Assembly: GCF_000935025.1 (NCBI RefSeq)
Contig: NZ_CP010836.1
Location: 2,604,001 to 2,668,000, forward strand
Length of the DNA stretch: 64,000 nucleotides
Direction of reading: 5' to 3'
Origin: Sphingomonas hengshuiensis
Lineage (GTDB): Bacteria; Pseudomonadota; Alphaproteobacteria; Sphingomonadales; Sphingomonadaceae
Both the position numbers and the translations under genes were made by a program. Below the pieces are notes generated by a model. That model was not told the origin of the DNA. It did not search any database and was given only the letters and a program-made list of their open reading frames with translations. Positions 54,540 through 64,000 of this stretch are shown piece after piece (position 1 is the stretch's first letter; every line of letters starts with the position of its first letter).

Positions 54540-55205
54540 TCAGCCGCCGGTGGGGCGCCCCAGCCGCATCAGCCAGGCGACGAAGACCGCGAACGCGGCC
54601 TGCCATGGCAGATGGACACATTCATACCAGAAGATGAAGCGCGAGGGCCGCAACGGCAGTTCCAGCGCATGCGACAATGCCAGTCCCTCGGCCATCCCGA
54701 ACGCTCCCAGCGTCGTCAACACGCCGATCCCGGCCAGAGCGATCGCTCGAGTCGACCGAGTGAGGGCTGCGATCCGAATCGCGAACAGCCCGGCAAAGGC
54801 GAGCACCGAACCCGCACTCCCACCGATCGCCCCGGTGATCAGGCCGTTGACATAGGCGTCGGCGCCGGGCTCCAGCGGGAAATTGACCACGCCGTTGCGC
54901 CACGCCAACTCGTTCGCGACGATGTGCGCCGCGGTCAGGAGCAATGTGAAATAGACCAATCTCCTCCCCCACCCACGCTGCCGCGCGCTTGCGATGAGAT
55001 AGGGCATGCCGAAAACCGGCGTCAGGTACAGGCTGGGGCCGATCACCGGCGCCAGCGCGTCCATCGGATCGGGATAGAGCGCCAACACGATCGCCAGCGC
55101 TATCGCATAGACGAGGCTGCCGATCAGCAGCCAGACCAGCGCATGCCGAAACCGCAGGCGGCTTCTCCGCGACGCCGCGCCACCCGGCAGGCCGGGCGCG
55201 ATCAT
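54540..55205 (-). CDS. Membrane protein of unknown function
   Basis: A 221-residue protein with about six hydrophobic helices (LVWLLIGSLVYAIALAIVLA, LYLTPVFGMPYLIASA, LVYFTLLLTAAHIVANELA, GLITGAIGGSAGSVLAFAGL, and two more). A basic N-terminus (SRRSRLRFRH) suggests the inside. No family recognised. It lies between tRNA-Val and clpX on the minus strand. Confidence 0.6.
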   Translation of the reverse strand: MIAPGLPGGAASRRSRLRFRHALVWLLIGSLVYAIALAIVLALYPDPMDALAPVIGPSLYLTPVFGMPYLIASARQRGWGRRLVYFTLLLTAAHIVANELAWRNGVVNFPLEPGADAYVNGLITGAIGGSAGSVLAFAGLFAIRIAALTRSTRAIALAGIGVLTTLGAFGMAEGLALSHALELPLRPSRFIFWYECVHLPWQAAFAVFVAWLMRLGRPTGG

Positions 55206-55267
55206 CGGCGAATCAGCGGGCGGGCGCCCGGCTGGTCAAATGGCCAGCCCACGCACCCGCCGCCGAA

Positions 55268-56533
<1,266 letters not shown>

Positions 56534-56637
56534 TTAATCCATCCTTTACGCGCCGGACGCGTATCGCCACCCGCCATCCTACACGCGAGCGTCATTCCGG
56601 CAATCCAAAATCGGACCACGTGCCCGCGGTTCCGTAT

Positions 56638-56662
56638 CGTCCGGGGATACAGGCCCCGGACG
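56638..56662 (-). terminator. Hairpin between clpP and clpX
   Basis: CGTCCGGGG and CCCCGGACG form a perfect 9-bp stem with a 7-nt loop just after the clpP stop. No T-run follows, so partial termination or mRNA 3'-end protection is as likely as full termination. Confidence 0.5.
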
Positions 56663-56675
56663 CAAGTTACTATCC

Positions 56676-57344
56676 TCAGGCGCCCGATGCGTCGTCCGCC
56701 GGGTTCGGCCGCTTGTCATAGACTTCATCGACGATGCCGAATGCCTTGGCTTCGTCTGCCTCGAAGAACGAGTCGCGGTCCATGGTGGTTTCGATTCGCT
56801 CGATCGGCTGGCCGGTATATTTCGCATAGAGCGCGTTCATCCGAGCGCGGATGCGCAGGATTTCCTTCGCCTGGATCTCGATGTCGGAAGCCATGCCCTG
56901 CGCCCCGCCCGAAGGCTGGTGCAGCATGATGCGCGCATTGCTCAGCGCGACGCGAAGCCCCGGCTCGCCGGATGCCAGCAGGAAGCTGCCCATCGACGCC
57001 GCCTGGCCGATGCACACCGTGCCGACGCGCGGACGGATATACTGCATCGTGTCGTGGATCGCCATGCCGGCAGTCACCACGCCGCCGGGCGAGTTGATGT
57101 ACATCCAGATGTCCTTCTTCGGATTCTCCGATTCGAGGAAGAGCAGCTGGGCGGTGATGAGCGAGGCCATATGATCCTCGACACCACCGGTGACGAACAC
57201 GATCCGCTCGCGCAGCAGGCGCGAATAGATGTCGAAGCTGCGCTCGCCGCGGCTCGACTGTTCGATGACGATGGGAACGAGGCCCCCAGTTACAGGGTCG
57301 ATGGTCATCTGACCGGAAAGCGGATGCATGTCGGGAAATCTCAT
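56676..57344 (-). CDS. clpP: ATP-dependent Clp protease proteolytic subunit
   Basis: A 222-residue serine protease subunit. Ser117 lies in [11 protein letters not shown] and His142 in [28 protein letters not shown] is conserved. It forms the barrel chamber used by ClpX. A heat-shock-like promoter lies upstream. Confidence 0.97.
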   Translation of the reverse strand: MRFPDMHPLSGQMTIDPVTGGLVPIVIEQSSRGERSFDIYSRLLRERIVFVTGGVEDHMASLITAQLLFLESENPKKDIWMYINSPGGVVTAGMAIHDTMQYIRPRVGTVCIGQAASMGSFLLASGEPGLRVALSNARIMLHQPSGGAQGMASDIEIQAKEILRIRARMNALYAKYTGQPIERIETTMDRDSFFEADEAKAFGIVDEVYDKRPNPADDASGA

Positions 57345-57365
57345 ATTGTTGTTCTGCCCAGGCCC

Positions 57366-57395
57366 AACATCGGCGCTCGGACAGGATGGTGCAAG
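57366..57395 (-). promoter_or_regulatory. Candidate heat-shock promoter of clpP
   Basis: On the minus strand CTTGCAC (57395-57389) and CCGATGTT (57373-57366) resemble the sigma-32 elements CTTGAAA and CCCATNTA with suitable spacing. Imperfect match; plausible because clpP is a heat-shock gene. Confidence 0.35.
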
Positions 57396-57427
57396 GGGGG
57401 AGTGCGTCGGAGGTGCACGCCGGGCGA

Positions 57428-58357
57428 TCAGGACGGGCGGAACGGCCCCGGCTGGGCGAGATAGGCAAGCCGCCGCATCTCGCGCCGGCCCCGCACCACG
57501 GTATCGAGAATCAACCCGGTAAACAGGTTGAGAAAGGCGAGAATCATCAGCCCGGTCACCAGGATCGCGGTGGGAAAGCGCGGCACCAGCCCGGTGTGCG
57601 CATAGGTGACCACCAACGGTATCGCCAGCACGATCGCCAGCGTCGCGAACAGCGATGCGATCCAGCCGAAAAACAGCATCGGCCGCTCGATCCGGTACAG
57701 CGTCACGATCGTCCGCAGGATACGCAGTCCGTCGCGATAGGTGTTGAGCTTCGAATGCGATCCCTCGATGCGCGCGAAATAGGGTGTCTCCACCTCGCCC
57801 ACGGGCATTTTCAGTTCGAGCGCGTGGACGCTGATTTCGGTCTCGATCTCGAAACCCGCCGACAGCACCGGGAAGCTCTTCACGAAGCGCCGCGAAAAGG
57901 CGCGATAGCCCGAAAAGATGTCGGTGAAGCTGCGCCCGAACAGCCCGGCGAGGAACCCGGTCATCGCGCGGTTGCCCAGCACGTGCCCGCGCCGATAGGC
58001 CTCCGCCGCTTCATGGACGCGCGTGCCCACGATCATGTCCAGCCCCTCCTCCACCAGCCGCGTGACCATCGCCGGCGCGGCATTGGGATCATAGGTGGCG
58101 TCGCCATCGGCCATCACATAGATATCGGCGTCGATGTCGGCGAACATCCGGCGGACGACATTGCCCTTGCCCTGCATCCGCTCGCTGCGCACCACCGCGC
58201 CCGCCGCACGCGCGACGTCGATCGTGCGGTCCTGGCTGTTATTGTCATAGACATAGATGGTCGCCCCCGGCAGCGCCGCGCGGAACCCCGCAATCGTCTG
58301 CGCAATCGCGGCTTCTTCGTTGTAGCAGGGGAGGAGCACGGCGATCGAAAGGGTCAT
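57428..58357 (-). CDS. Family 2 glycosyltransferase
   Basis: A 309-residue GT2 enzyme with [14 protein letters not shown] at the start, the metal/sugar motif ADGDATYDP (about 93-101) and two C-terminal membrane helices ([40 protein letters not shown]). It resembles polyprenol-phosphate sugar transferases or polymer-type GT2 proteins; substrate unknown. Start at ATG 58357, directly before the conserved [12 protein letters not shown]. Confidence 0.85.
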   Translation of the reverse strand: MTLSIAVLLPCYNEEAAIAQTIAGFRAALPGATIYVYDNNSQDRTIDVARAAGAVVRSERMQGKGNVVRRMFADIDADIYVMADGDATYDPNAAPAMVTRLVEEGLDMIVGTRVHEAAEAYRRGHVLGNRAMTGFLAGLFGRSFTDIFSGYRAFSRRFVKSFPVLSAGFEIETEISVHALELKMPVGEVETPYFARIEGSHSKLNTYRDGLRILRTIVTLYRIERPMLFFGWIASLFATLAIVLAIPLVVTYAHTGLVPRFPTAILVTGLMILAFLNLFTGLILDTVVRGRREMRRLAYLAQPGPFRPS

Positions 58358-58463
58358 CGGGTCGCCATAGGGCGGAAACCTTCGCGATTCGACAATTTTG
58401 TCTTTGCGCAATCGCAGGCGGCATGGTGACCTGTCGAGGAGGCGAACGGCGGGGGGGGCGACG

Positions 58464-59057
58464 ATGGAGCGAAGGGACTTGGGCACGCTGACACTGGTGG
58501 TCGGCGTGATGGTGGCGATCGACGCGCTGGCGACACCGGCCATATTAATTTGGGCGCTGGCGTTTCCCGACGGGTACACGCTCAGTATGGCGCCCATCGC
58601 AGGCCCTGTGGACGCCGCCGCCGCCCTCTTCAGGCTTGCGACGATTATGGTCTTCTGCTGGTGGATCGTGCGCGCCGGCAGGAATCTGGTCGCTGCGGGC
58701 TATGACGACCTGGAGTTCAGCCCTGCATCGCGTATCTGGTGGTTTGCCGTCCCCATCGCCAATTTCTTCAAGCCATTCCAGGCAATGCGCGAGCTGTGGA
58801 ACGCCAGCCATGGCAAAAGCGACTATGCCGAGGGCAGCGGACTCGTGGCGACGTGGTGGGCGCTTTGGCTGATAAGTCGTATCGTCGCGATCATGGCTGG
58901 CCGCGTTGCTACCGTGCAGGACTCAGGCACAACCCCCTTTTGGGTCGAGTCCGCGTTCGACCTGCCGCTCGCTGCGGTCGCAATCGCCCTGATCCGGGGC
59001 ATTGCCAGTGCCCAGAAGCAGCTGTCAGAGCCGCATCTTGAGGAAGTATTCGCCTGA
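58464..59057 (+). CDS. DUF4328-like membrane protein
   Basis: A 197-residue protein with about five membrane helices. The segment SRIWWFAVPIANFFKPFQAMRELWNAS is the signature of DUF4328 proteins; VATWWALWLISRIV and the final helix follow it. Function unknown. It is divergent from the glycosyltransferase and convergent with trigger factor. Confidence 0.75.
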   Translation: MERRDLGTLTLVVGVMVAIDALATPAILIWALAFPDGYTLSMAPIAGPVDAAAALFRLATIMVFCWWIVRAGRNLVAAGYDDLEFSPASRIWWFAVPIANFFKPFQAMRELWNASHGKSDYAEGSGLVATWWALWLISRIVAIMAGRVATVQDSGTTPFWVESAFDLPLAAVAIALIRGIASAQKQLSEPHLEEVFA

Positions 59058-59067
59058 ACGGCGAAAC

Positions 59068-59105
59068 GCCCGCCGCAACTGCCCAAAAGCAGGATCGCGG
59101 CGGGC
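59068..59105. terminator. Hairpin between the DUF4328 gene and tig
   Basis: GCCCGCCGC and GCGGCGGGC form a perfect 9-bp stem around a 20-nt loop in the gap between convergent genes. No strong T-run. Confidence 0.5.
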
Positions 59106-59115
59106 ACGGTGAGGC

Positions 59116-60813
59116 TTACGCCTCGGTTTCGGTCTTCTTCTTCGCCGGCTTCTTGGCGGGCTTGGCTTCCTCGCCTTCGGCTGCTGGCTCAGCGGCTTCG
59201 GCGGGCTTTGCCTTCTTGGTTGCCGCCTTCTTCACCGGCTCCTCGGCGACGAGTTCGTCGGCGGGCGCTTCGACGGGCGTATCGCTCTTCGACGGCGCCT
59301 TCTTGGTCGCGGCCTTCTTCACCGGCTCCTCGGCAACCAGCGGCTCGTCGAGGACTTCCGCGAGCGTCGACCCGCCCTCTCCCGACGTGTCGGCATCGGC
59401 TTCGGCGGGCTCAGCCTTCTTGGCCTTCTTCGCCTTGGGCTTGGGATCGTCATGGTCGTGGGTGTGCGTGCCCGACACGAAGCCGTCGTCGCTTTCGATC
59501 GCGGCTTCCAGCTCTTCGCGAGTCACTTCGCGCTCGCTGATCTCCGCCTTGTCGAACAGGTAATCGACGACCTTGTCCTCGAACAGCGGCGCGCGGAGCT
59601 GGGCGGCCGCCATCGGGTCCTGCTGGACATATTGGATGAAGCGCTGACGATCCTCGGGGCCGTATTGCTGCGCGGCCTGCGCGATCAGGCGGTTCATTTC
59701 CTGCGAGGAAACCTCGACGCCGTTCGCCGTGCCGATTTCGGACAGGAGCAGGCCGAGGCGCACGCGGCGCTCGGCGATCGCGCGATAATCGTCGCGCTCG
59801 GCTTCCAGCTCGGCGAGCGCCGCCGCCGGGTCGGCCTCATGCTCGGTCTCATGGACGAGCTGGTGCCAGATCTGGTCGAACTCGGCCTCGACCATCGACG
59901 GCGGGACCGGGAAGTCATGGCCCGCCGCAAGCTGATCGAGCAGCTTACGCTTCATATAGGTGCGGGTCAGGCCATTGAGCTGCTGCTCGATCTGCCCCTT
60001 GAGCAGCCCGGTGAGCTGCTCGAGGCTCTGGAGCCCCAGCGCCTTGGCGAAATCATCGTCGATCTTGGTCTCGCCCGCGGTCTTCACCGCGGTGATCGTC
60101 AGCGCGAACTGGGCAGGCTTGCCCGCCAGGTTCTTGGCGCCGTAATCCTCGGGGAAGGTGACGTCGATCGTCTTCTCGTCGCCGACCTTCACGCCGACGA
60201 GCTGGTCCTCGAAACCGGGGATCAGCTGGCCCGAGCCGAGCTCGACCGCCATGTCGGTGCCGGTGCCGCCGTCGAACGCAACGCCGTCGACCGATCCTGC
60301 AAAGTCCATCGTGACCTGGTCGCCCTGCGCGGCTTCGTGGCCCTCGGCGGCGTCTTCCCAGCTCTTCTGCCCGCTCGCGAGCTGGCTGAGCTGCGCTTCG
60401 ACTGCCGCGTCATCGGCGGGAACGGTCAGCCGCTCGAGCTTCAGCCCCTCGATCGAGGGCGTCGGGACGTCGGGGAGCACTTCCAGCTCGACCTTGACCT
60501 CGGCATCGACGCCGGGGGCATAATCGCCCTCCAGGCGGACCGAGGGCTGCATCGCAGGACGCAGCTTCTGCTCGGCGATCAGTTTCTGGACGCCTTCCTG
60601 GATCGAGGTGTTGAGCGCCTCGGCGGCGATCGCCTCGCCATGCATCTTGCGGACAAGGTTGGTCGGCACCTTGCCGGGACGGAAACCGGGCATCCGAATC
60701 TGCGGCGCGACTCGCTTCACTTCGGCATCGACCCGCGAGTCGATATCCTTTGCGGTGATCTTGAGCGTGTAGGCGCGCTTCAGGCCCTCGTTCAACGTCT
60801 CGACAGTCTGCAT
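59116..60813 (-). CDS. tig: Trigger factor with an extended repetitive tail
   Basis: A 565-residue ribosome-bound chaperone and prolyl isomerase. The ribosome-binding signature is MPGFRPGKVPTNLV; the FKBP domain contains GDQVTMDFAGSVDGVAFDGG and SGQLIPGFEDQLVG; the chaperone domain follows to about residue 460. The last 100 residues are a low-complexity Lys/Ala/Glu/Pro tail with LVAEEPVKKAATKKA twice. Normal trigger factors end near 430-450, so the tail is an addition. Confidence 0.96.
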   Translation of the reverse strand: MQTVETLNEGLKRAYTLKITAKDIDSRVDAEVKRVAPQIRMPGFRPGKVPTNLVRKMHGEAIAAEALNTSIQEGVQKLIAEQKLRPAMQPSVRLEGDYAPGVDAEVKVELEVLPDVPTPSIEGLKLERLTVPADDAAVEAQLSQLASGQKSWEDAAEGHEAAQGDQVTMDFAGSVDGVAFDGGTGTDMAVELGSGQLIPGFEDQLVGVKVGDEKTIDVTFPEDYGAKNLAGKPAQFALTITAVKTAGETKIDDDFAKALGLQSLEQLTGLLKGQIEQQLNGLTRTYMKRKLLDQLAAGHDFPVPPSMVEAEFDQIWHQLVHETEHEADPAAALAELEAERDDYRAIAERRVRLGLLLSEIGTANGVEVSSQEMNRLIAQAAQQYGPEDRQRFIQYVQQDPMAAAQLRAPLFEDKVVDYLFDKAEISEREVTREELEAAIESDDGFVSGTHTHDHDDPKPKAKKAKKAEPAEADADTSGEGGSTLAEVLDEPLVAEEPVKKAATKKAPSKSDTPVEAPADELVAEEPVKKAATKKAKPAEAAEPAAEGEEAKPAKKPAKKKTETEA

Positions 60814-60873
60814 TTCTCTAGGGCTTCCAACTGTGAAAAGGAGTATTCGGCACGCGGCGCTGAGCGGCGGTGC

Positions 60874-60958
60874 TGGTGCGGGCGAAGGGACTCGAACCCC
60901 CACACCTTTCGATACCAGAACCTAAATCTGGCGCGTCTACCAGTTCCGCCACGCCCGC
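60874..60958 (-). tRNA. tRNA-Leu(TAG)
   Basis: Minus-strand cloverleaf with the long variable arm typical of leucine tRNAs, acceptor GCGGGCG/CGCCCGC, anticodon loop TTTAGGT (TAG) and an encoded ACCA end. Confidence 0.95.
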
Positions 60959-61067
60959 TGGGGCACCGCCGGTCGGCGGGCTCTATACCAGTCATGCGAC
61001 GCGGAGCAAGCACCAAGCAACCGAACGCCTTCGGCCTGCGTTGACCCGGGCAGAAGGAGAGCGTCCC

Positions 61068-61253
61068 ATGCCCGTAGAACCGCCGATCCCCGCCGAGCCG
61101 ACCACGCCCCCTGACGAAGCCCCCGGCTCCCCCCAGCCCGGCCAGCCCACCGCGCCGCCGCCCGAGATCAATCCGCCGACCCCGGACATCGACATCCCCG
61201 CGCCGCAGCCGATGGGCGATCCGCCCGCATCCCCCGGGCAACCCATGGCCTGA
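61068..61253 (+). CDS. Small proline-rich protein
   Basis: A 61-residue protein, more than a third proline (MPVEPPIPAEPTTPPDEAPG...), with AAGGAG well placed before the ATG. No signal peptide or known domain; probably disordered. It is followed 28 bp later by another small hydrophilic protein, and both may be stress-type genes; that is a guess. Confidence 0.55.
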   Translation: MPVEPPIPAEPTTPPDEAPGSPQPGQPTAPPPEINPPTPDIDIPAPQPMGDPPASPGQPMA

Positions 61254-61281
61254 CTCGGCCCGCTTCTTTCAGGAGAGCAGC

Positions 61282-61461
61282 ATGACCGACACAGATCGCG
61301 ACCCGCGCCCCGACATCCAGCAGGCCGTCGAATCGCGCAAGGACGAAGCCGAGGTCGCCGGTGGCGGGGCCGACACCTCTCCGCTCGAACCCAGCGGCGT
61401 ATCGGACGGCGTCGGCGGCACCGCGGGTGACGTAAAGAACCAGGATCGCGACCAACAATAA
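61282..61461 (+). CDS. Small acidic hydrophilic protein
   Basis: A 59-residue protein (MTDTDRDPRPDIQQAVESRK...) rich in Asp, Gly and Gln, likely disordered, with AGGAG before the ATG. No cysteine or hydrophobic core. It is too short and unusual to assign; the ribosome site and neighbours support it as real. Confidence 0.55.
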   Translation: MTDTDRDPRPDIQQAVESRKDEAEVAGGGADTSPLEPSGVSDGVGGTAGDVKNQDRDQQ

Positions 61462-61474
61462 TCGAGAGCCCATC

Positions 61475-61741
61475 ATGGCCCAGTATTTCCTGCACGTGCA
61501 CAATGGCACCGGCTTCACCCGCGACGAGGAGGGCCAAGACTTCGCCGATCTCACCGCGGCGCGGATTGGCGCCATCGATGGAATACGCTCGATCCTGAGC
61601 GAGGAAGTACGATCGGGCGCACTCGATCTGGCCGGTCAAGTCGAAGTAACCGACGCGGCCGGCCACATCGCGCTCACGCTCCCTTTCGAGGAGGCGGTGG
61701 AAATTCACCGTCGTTCAACGACCATTGAGGAGTCTTTGTGA
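61475..61741 (+). CDS. DUF6894 family protein
   Basis: An 88-residue protein with the DUF6894 pattern: AQYFLHVHNGTGFTRDEEGQ at the start, DLTAARIGAIDGIRSILSEE in the middle and VTDAAGHIALTLPFEEAVEI at the end. Role unknown. Its stop overlaps the GTG start of the next regulator, so the two are co-translated. Confidence 0.8.
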   Translation: MAQYFLHVHNGTGFTRDEEGQDFADLTAARIGAIDGIRSILSEEVRSGALDLAGQVEVTDAAGHIALTLPFEEAVEIHRRSTTIEESL

Positions 61742-62457
61742 TTCGCAAGCCGCTGATGAAGCTCCGCGCCCGTGACGATATTACCGACGCGGAGGCGGAG
61801 GCGATCAGCGATGCTATTGGCGAGATCGTCGAGTATGCGTCCGACGTCACCTTCATCGCGCCGAAGCAGGAATTGACCCATTCGACGCTCCTCCTCGAAG
61901 GGCTCATGTGCCGCTACAAGGACTTGAGCGACGGGCAGCGGCAGATCACCGAGATCCATGTGCCCGGCGACTTTGCCGACCTGCACAGCTTCACGCTCAA
62001 GCATCTCGACCACAGCATGATGACGTTGACACCCTGCACGATCGCAAAGGTGCCCCACACGGAACTGACCCGTATTACCGAGGCGTATCCGCATCTGGCG
62101 CGGGTGCTGTGGTTCTCGACCAACCTCGACGCCTGCATCCACCGCGAATGGGAAGTGTCGCTGGGCCGCCGAAGTGCGCTGGAGCGCACCGCGCATCTGT
62201 TCTGCGAGCTTCAGCAGCGGCTGGCGATCGTCGAGATGGCAAGCGAGTCCGACTATGCGTTCCCGCTGACTCAGACCGAACTGGCCGAATGCCTCGGGCT
62301 CACGTCGGTTCACGTGAACCGGGTCCTCAAGGAGCTACGCGAACGCGGCCTTGTCGAGTTCCGGGGCGGGCGGGTTACGATCCACGATCTGCGGGAGTTG
62401 CGCCGGGTCGCGGAGTTCGACCCGGCGTATTTGTACCTGGAGAAGCGGGCGCGGTGA
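61738..62457 (+). CDS. Crp/Fnr-family transcription regulator
   Basis: A 239-residue regulator: an N-terminal cyclic-nucleotide-binding-like domain (SDGQRQITEIHVPGDFADLH) and a C-terminal winged helix (FPLTQTELAECLGLTSVHVN, about 178-197). It has no Fnr-type cysteine cluster in the N-terminus, so it is not an obvious oxygen sensor. The GTG start overlaps the DUF6894 stop. Confidence 0.87.
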   Translation: MIRKPLMKLRARDDITDAEAEAISDAIGEIVEYASDVTFIAPKQELTHSTLLLEGLMCRYKDLSDGQRQITEIHVPGDFADLHSFTLKHLDHSMMTLTPCTIAKVPHTELTRITEAYPHLARVLWFSTNLDACIHREWEVSLGRRSALERTAHLFCELQQRLAIVEMASESDYAFPLTQTELAECLGLTSVHVNRVLKELRERGLVEFRGGRVTIHDLRELRRVAEFDPAYLYLEKRAR

Positions 62458-62464
62458 TGCGCGG

Positions 62465-63070
62465 TCACATGGCCGCGCTGTCCATGATCGCGCGGGCCTC
62501 GCCGATCCCTGCCCCGAAATAGTGCAGAGCCGGCCCCTGGAACGCGATCAGATAGAGTTTGCCGCCGATCACCGCGGCGCGCGCCTCGCCATTGCGGCGA
62601 AGGTCCTCGTCCTGCACCGCATAGTGGAAGGTGAAATGCACCCCGTCGTGCCCGGCCAGCTTCGCAGGGGCGACATTGTCGATTTCGAACAGCGAGGTCG
62701 CAACCGCGTTGCGAATCGTCCCCTCGTAAAGCTGGACGATGTCCGGGGCCAACATATTGGCGGCGAATCGCGGGAGCGGGCGGTCCTTCTTGTGGCGATC
62801 CTTGATCAGCGTCGCCCCCGGGGCCACGCCGCCGACGAACAGCAGTTCATTGAGCGCGAGCCCATCAACCGTCCACATCTCGGCGCTGGGCCCGGGCCGC
62901 GCCGACGAACGGTTCCACTCGATCCCCGGCGTCACTTTGAGCGTGGATTTGCCGACCAGAACCGGCTGGTGCGGCGCCATCACTTTCCATCCCGCAATCG
63001 CCGCACCGGGCACCGCGACCATCAGCGCCGCTGCGGCGAGCGCGCCTGTAAACCTGCGAACCATCTTCAT
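62465..63070 (-). CDS. Secreted protein of unknown function
   Basis: A 201-residue protein with a signal peptide (VRRFTGALAAAALMVAVPGA, cleavage after AIA). The mature part contains DGVHFTFHYAVQDEDLRRNG and GGKLYLIAFQGPALHYFG, suggesting a beta-rich fold. It follows the M48 peptidase gene with overlapping start and stop, so the two may work together in the envelope. No family recognised. Confidence 0.65.
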   Translation of the reverse strand: MKMVRRFTGALAAAALMVAVPGAAIAGWKVMAPHQPVLVGKSTLKVTPGIEWNRSSARPGPSAEMWTVDGLALNELLFVGGVAPGATLIKDRHKKDRPLPRFAANMLAPDIVQLYEGTIRNAVATSLFEIDNVAPAKLAGHDGVHFTFHYAVQDEDLRRNGEARAAVIGGKLYLIAFQGPALHYFGAGIGEARAIMDSAAM

Positions 63071-64000
63071 TGTCCCCCTGCCATCATGGCGATCATTGCC
63101 TTGTCGACTGCATCCGGCCGCGCCTTGAGATAGGCGCGCAACTCACCCTGCCCCTCCGGCCCGGCGCCCGAGCGCAACAGCGCAAGGCCTAGGCCCCGGT
63201 GCAGTTCCGGCGCGGCGTAACCGCTTTCGCGCGCGGCACGATAGAACGCCGTCGCCTGTTCCAGATCCTTGGCCGTCCCCCGGACGCGGTAGAGTTCGCC
63301 GCGCGCATAGAGGAGCGGGCCGGTCCAGTTCCCATCGGCAAGTTCGGCCAACAGGAATTCGGTCCCGCCAAAATCATTCAGCTTGATCTGGTCGTCGATC
63401 AGCGCGGGCCACCATGCATCCAGCGCATCGCGATAGCGTTCCGCCCCCAGTTCACCGCCGCCAGCGGGGATTGCCGGCATCTTCCGCGCGAGATCGGCGA
63501 GGTAGGTCAGGCGGTCCTCCGACGAGGGATGCGTATCGAGAAAGCCGCCGCCGGGATTCCGGCGCTTCTTCTGGTGGCGCGCGGCTGCGGTCGCGTCCCC
63601 TTCCGCCACCACCTGGCGCCAGACCGACGCCGCCGCGATCGGGGCATAACCGCCGCGCTGCATGAACTCGAGCGACGCGACATCGGCTTCGCGCTCCATG
63701 TCGCGGCTGAAGGCGAAGATCGACCCCAGCATCCCAAGACTGGCGACCTGCCCTATCGGACCCAGCATCGACAGCCACACCATCGCGTCGGTCTTCTTGC
63801 GCAGGCTGCGGAAGTTCTGGAGCGAGTGGCGGCGCTCGAAATGCGCGAATTCATGGCCCAGCACGGCGGCGAGCTGCGCTTCGTCCTGAAGCCGCAGCAG
63901 CGCACCAGTCCAAACCTGCATCATGCCGTTCGGCGCCATGCTCGCGTTAAAATAGGGCGTCCGCACGATGTAGAGCCGCGCAAGGCCGCAGCGTTCCTCG
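63067..64000 (-). CDS. M48-family zinc metallopeptidase, partial
   Basis: The gene is cut by the right edge; the visible 311 codons include the zinc motif VLGHEFAHFERRH and the third ligand region EREADVASLEFM. After the peptidase domain (to about residue 190 of the visible part) comes a TPR-like tail (AYLKARPDAVDKAMIAMMAG at the end). It resembles BepA/YfgC-type envelope quality-control peptidases. N-terminus not in the window. Confidence 0.88.
   Translation of the reverse strand, partial: EERCGLARLYIVRTPYFNASMAPNGMMQVWTGALLRLQDEAQLAAVLGHEFAHFERRHSLQNFRSLRKKTDAMVWLSMLGPIGQVASLGMLGSIFAFSRDMEREADVASLEFMQRGGYAPIAAASVWRQVVAEGDATAAARHQKKRRNPGGGFLDTHPSSEDRLTYLADLARKMPAIPAGGGELGAERYRDALDAWWPALIDDQIKLNDFGGTEFLLAELADGNWTGPLLYARGELYRVRGTAKDLEQATAFYRAARESGYAAPELHRGLGLALLRSGAGPEGQGELRAYLKARPDAVDKAMIAMMAGGQ

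Noticed and set aside
54418-54540. Short frames between tRNA-Val and the membrane protein gene
   Set aside because: No ribosome sites and no protein-like composition; treated as non-coding.

Overview
The window is GC-rich DNA from an alphaproteobacterium, most likely a sphingomonad (Sphingomonas or a close relative). This rests on codon use, the cytochrome c maturation cluster, a TonB receptor paired with a lipoprotein, a long lysine/alanine tail on trigger factor, and the phage gene types. No species can be named from the sequence alone.

Bases 1 to about 28,258 are the right-hand part of an integrated tailed phage; its left end and its tail and lysis genes lie outside the window. The late leftward block (1-7442, minus strand) is a head and packaging module in the order small terminase, large terminase, gpW-like connector, lambda-type portal, a fused protease/major capsid protein, capsid decoration protein, head-tail joining protein and the start of another tail-connector gene. 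A second leftward block (7767-18512) is a tightly coupled early operon with a Cro-like HTH gene at its head, several small unknown genes, a zinc-finger protein, a Gp37/Gp68 family protein, an ASCH-like protein, a DNA methyltransferase, a DnaG-type primase and a D5-type primase-helicase. The divergent rightward block (18616-28259) starts with an XRE repressor and a WYL-type protein. It continues with three tiny membrane proteins, small unknown proteins (one with a Gly-Asp/Gly-Tyr tandem array), a DUF4326 protein, a winged-helix gene broken by an in-frame TAA, a C5 cytosine methyltransferase with a second long open frame, a PAPS-reductase/DndC-like PP-loop protein, and a large serine integrase whose last codons run antisense into a tRNA-Met(CAT) gene. 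That tRNA is the attachment site.

From 28.3 kb onward the content is ordinary chromosome: a 2H RNA-ligase-like protein and Kup; an Lrp regulator divergent from alanine dehydrogenase; the ccmCDEFGHI cluster; a large catalase; a Leu/Phe/Val dehydrogenase; a GspE-like protein lacking the Walker A lysine; a prolyl-hydroxylase-like dioxygenase; a lipoprotein and TonB receptor pair; a DUF4010 membrane protein; an M1 peptidase; then the protein quality-control group lon, hup, clpX, clpP and trigger factor; and finally small stress-type proteins, a Crp/Fnr regulator and an M48 peptidase cut by the window edge. Three further tRNA genes (His, Val, Leu) are present.

The most unusual points are in the phage: a methyltransferase region where two overlapping frames both look like methyltransferase C-termini; a probable -1 frame change in the Cro-like gene, supported by a paralogous gene end 400 bp away; a three-copy palindromic operator set shared by two promoters; a 28-unit hexanucleotide array; and repeat clusters next to the terminase and replication genes.
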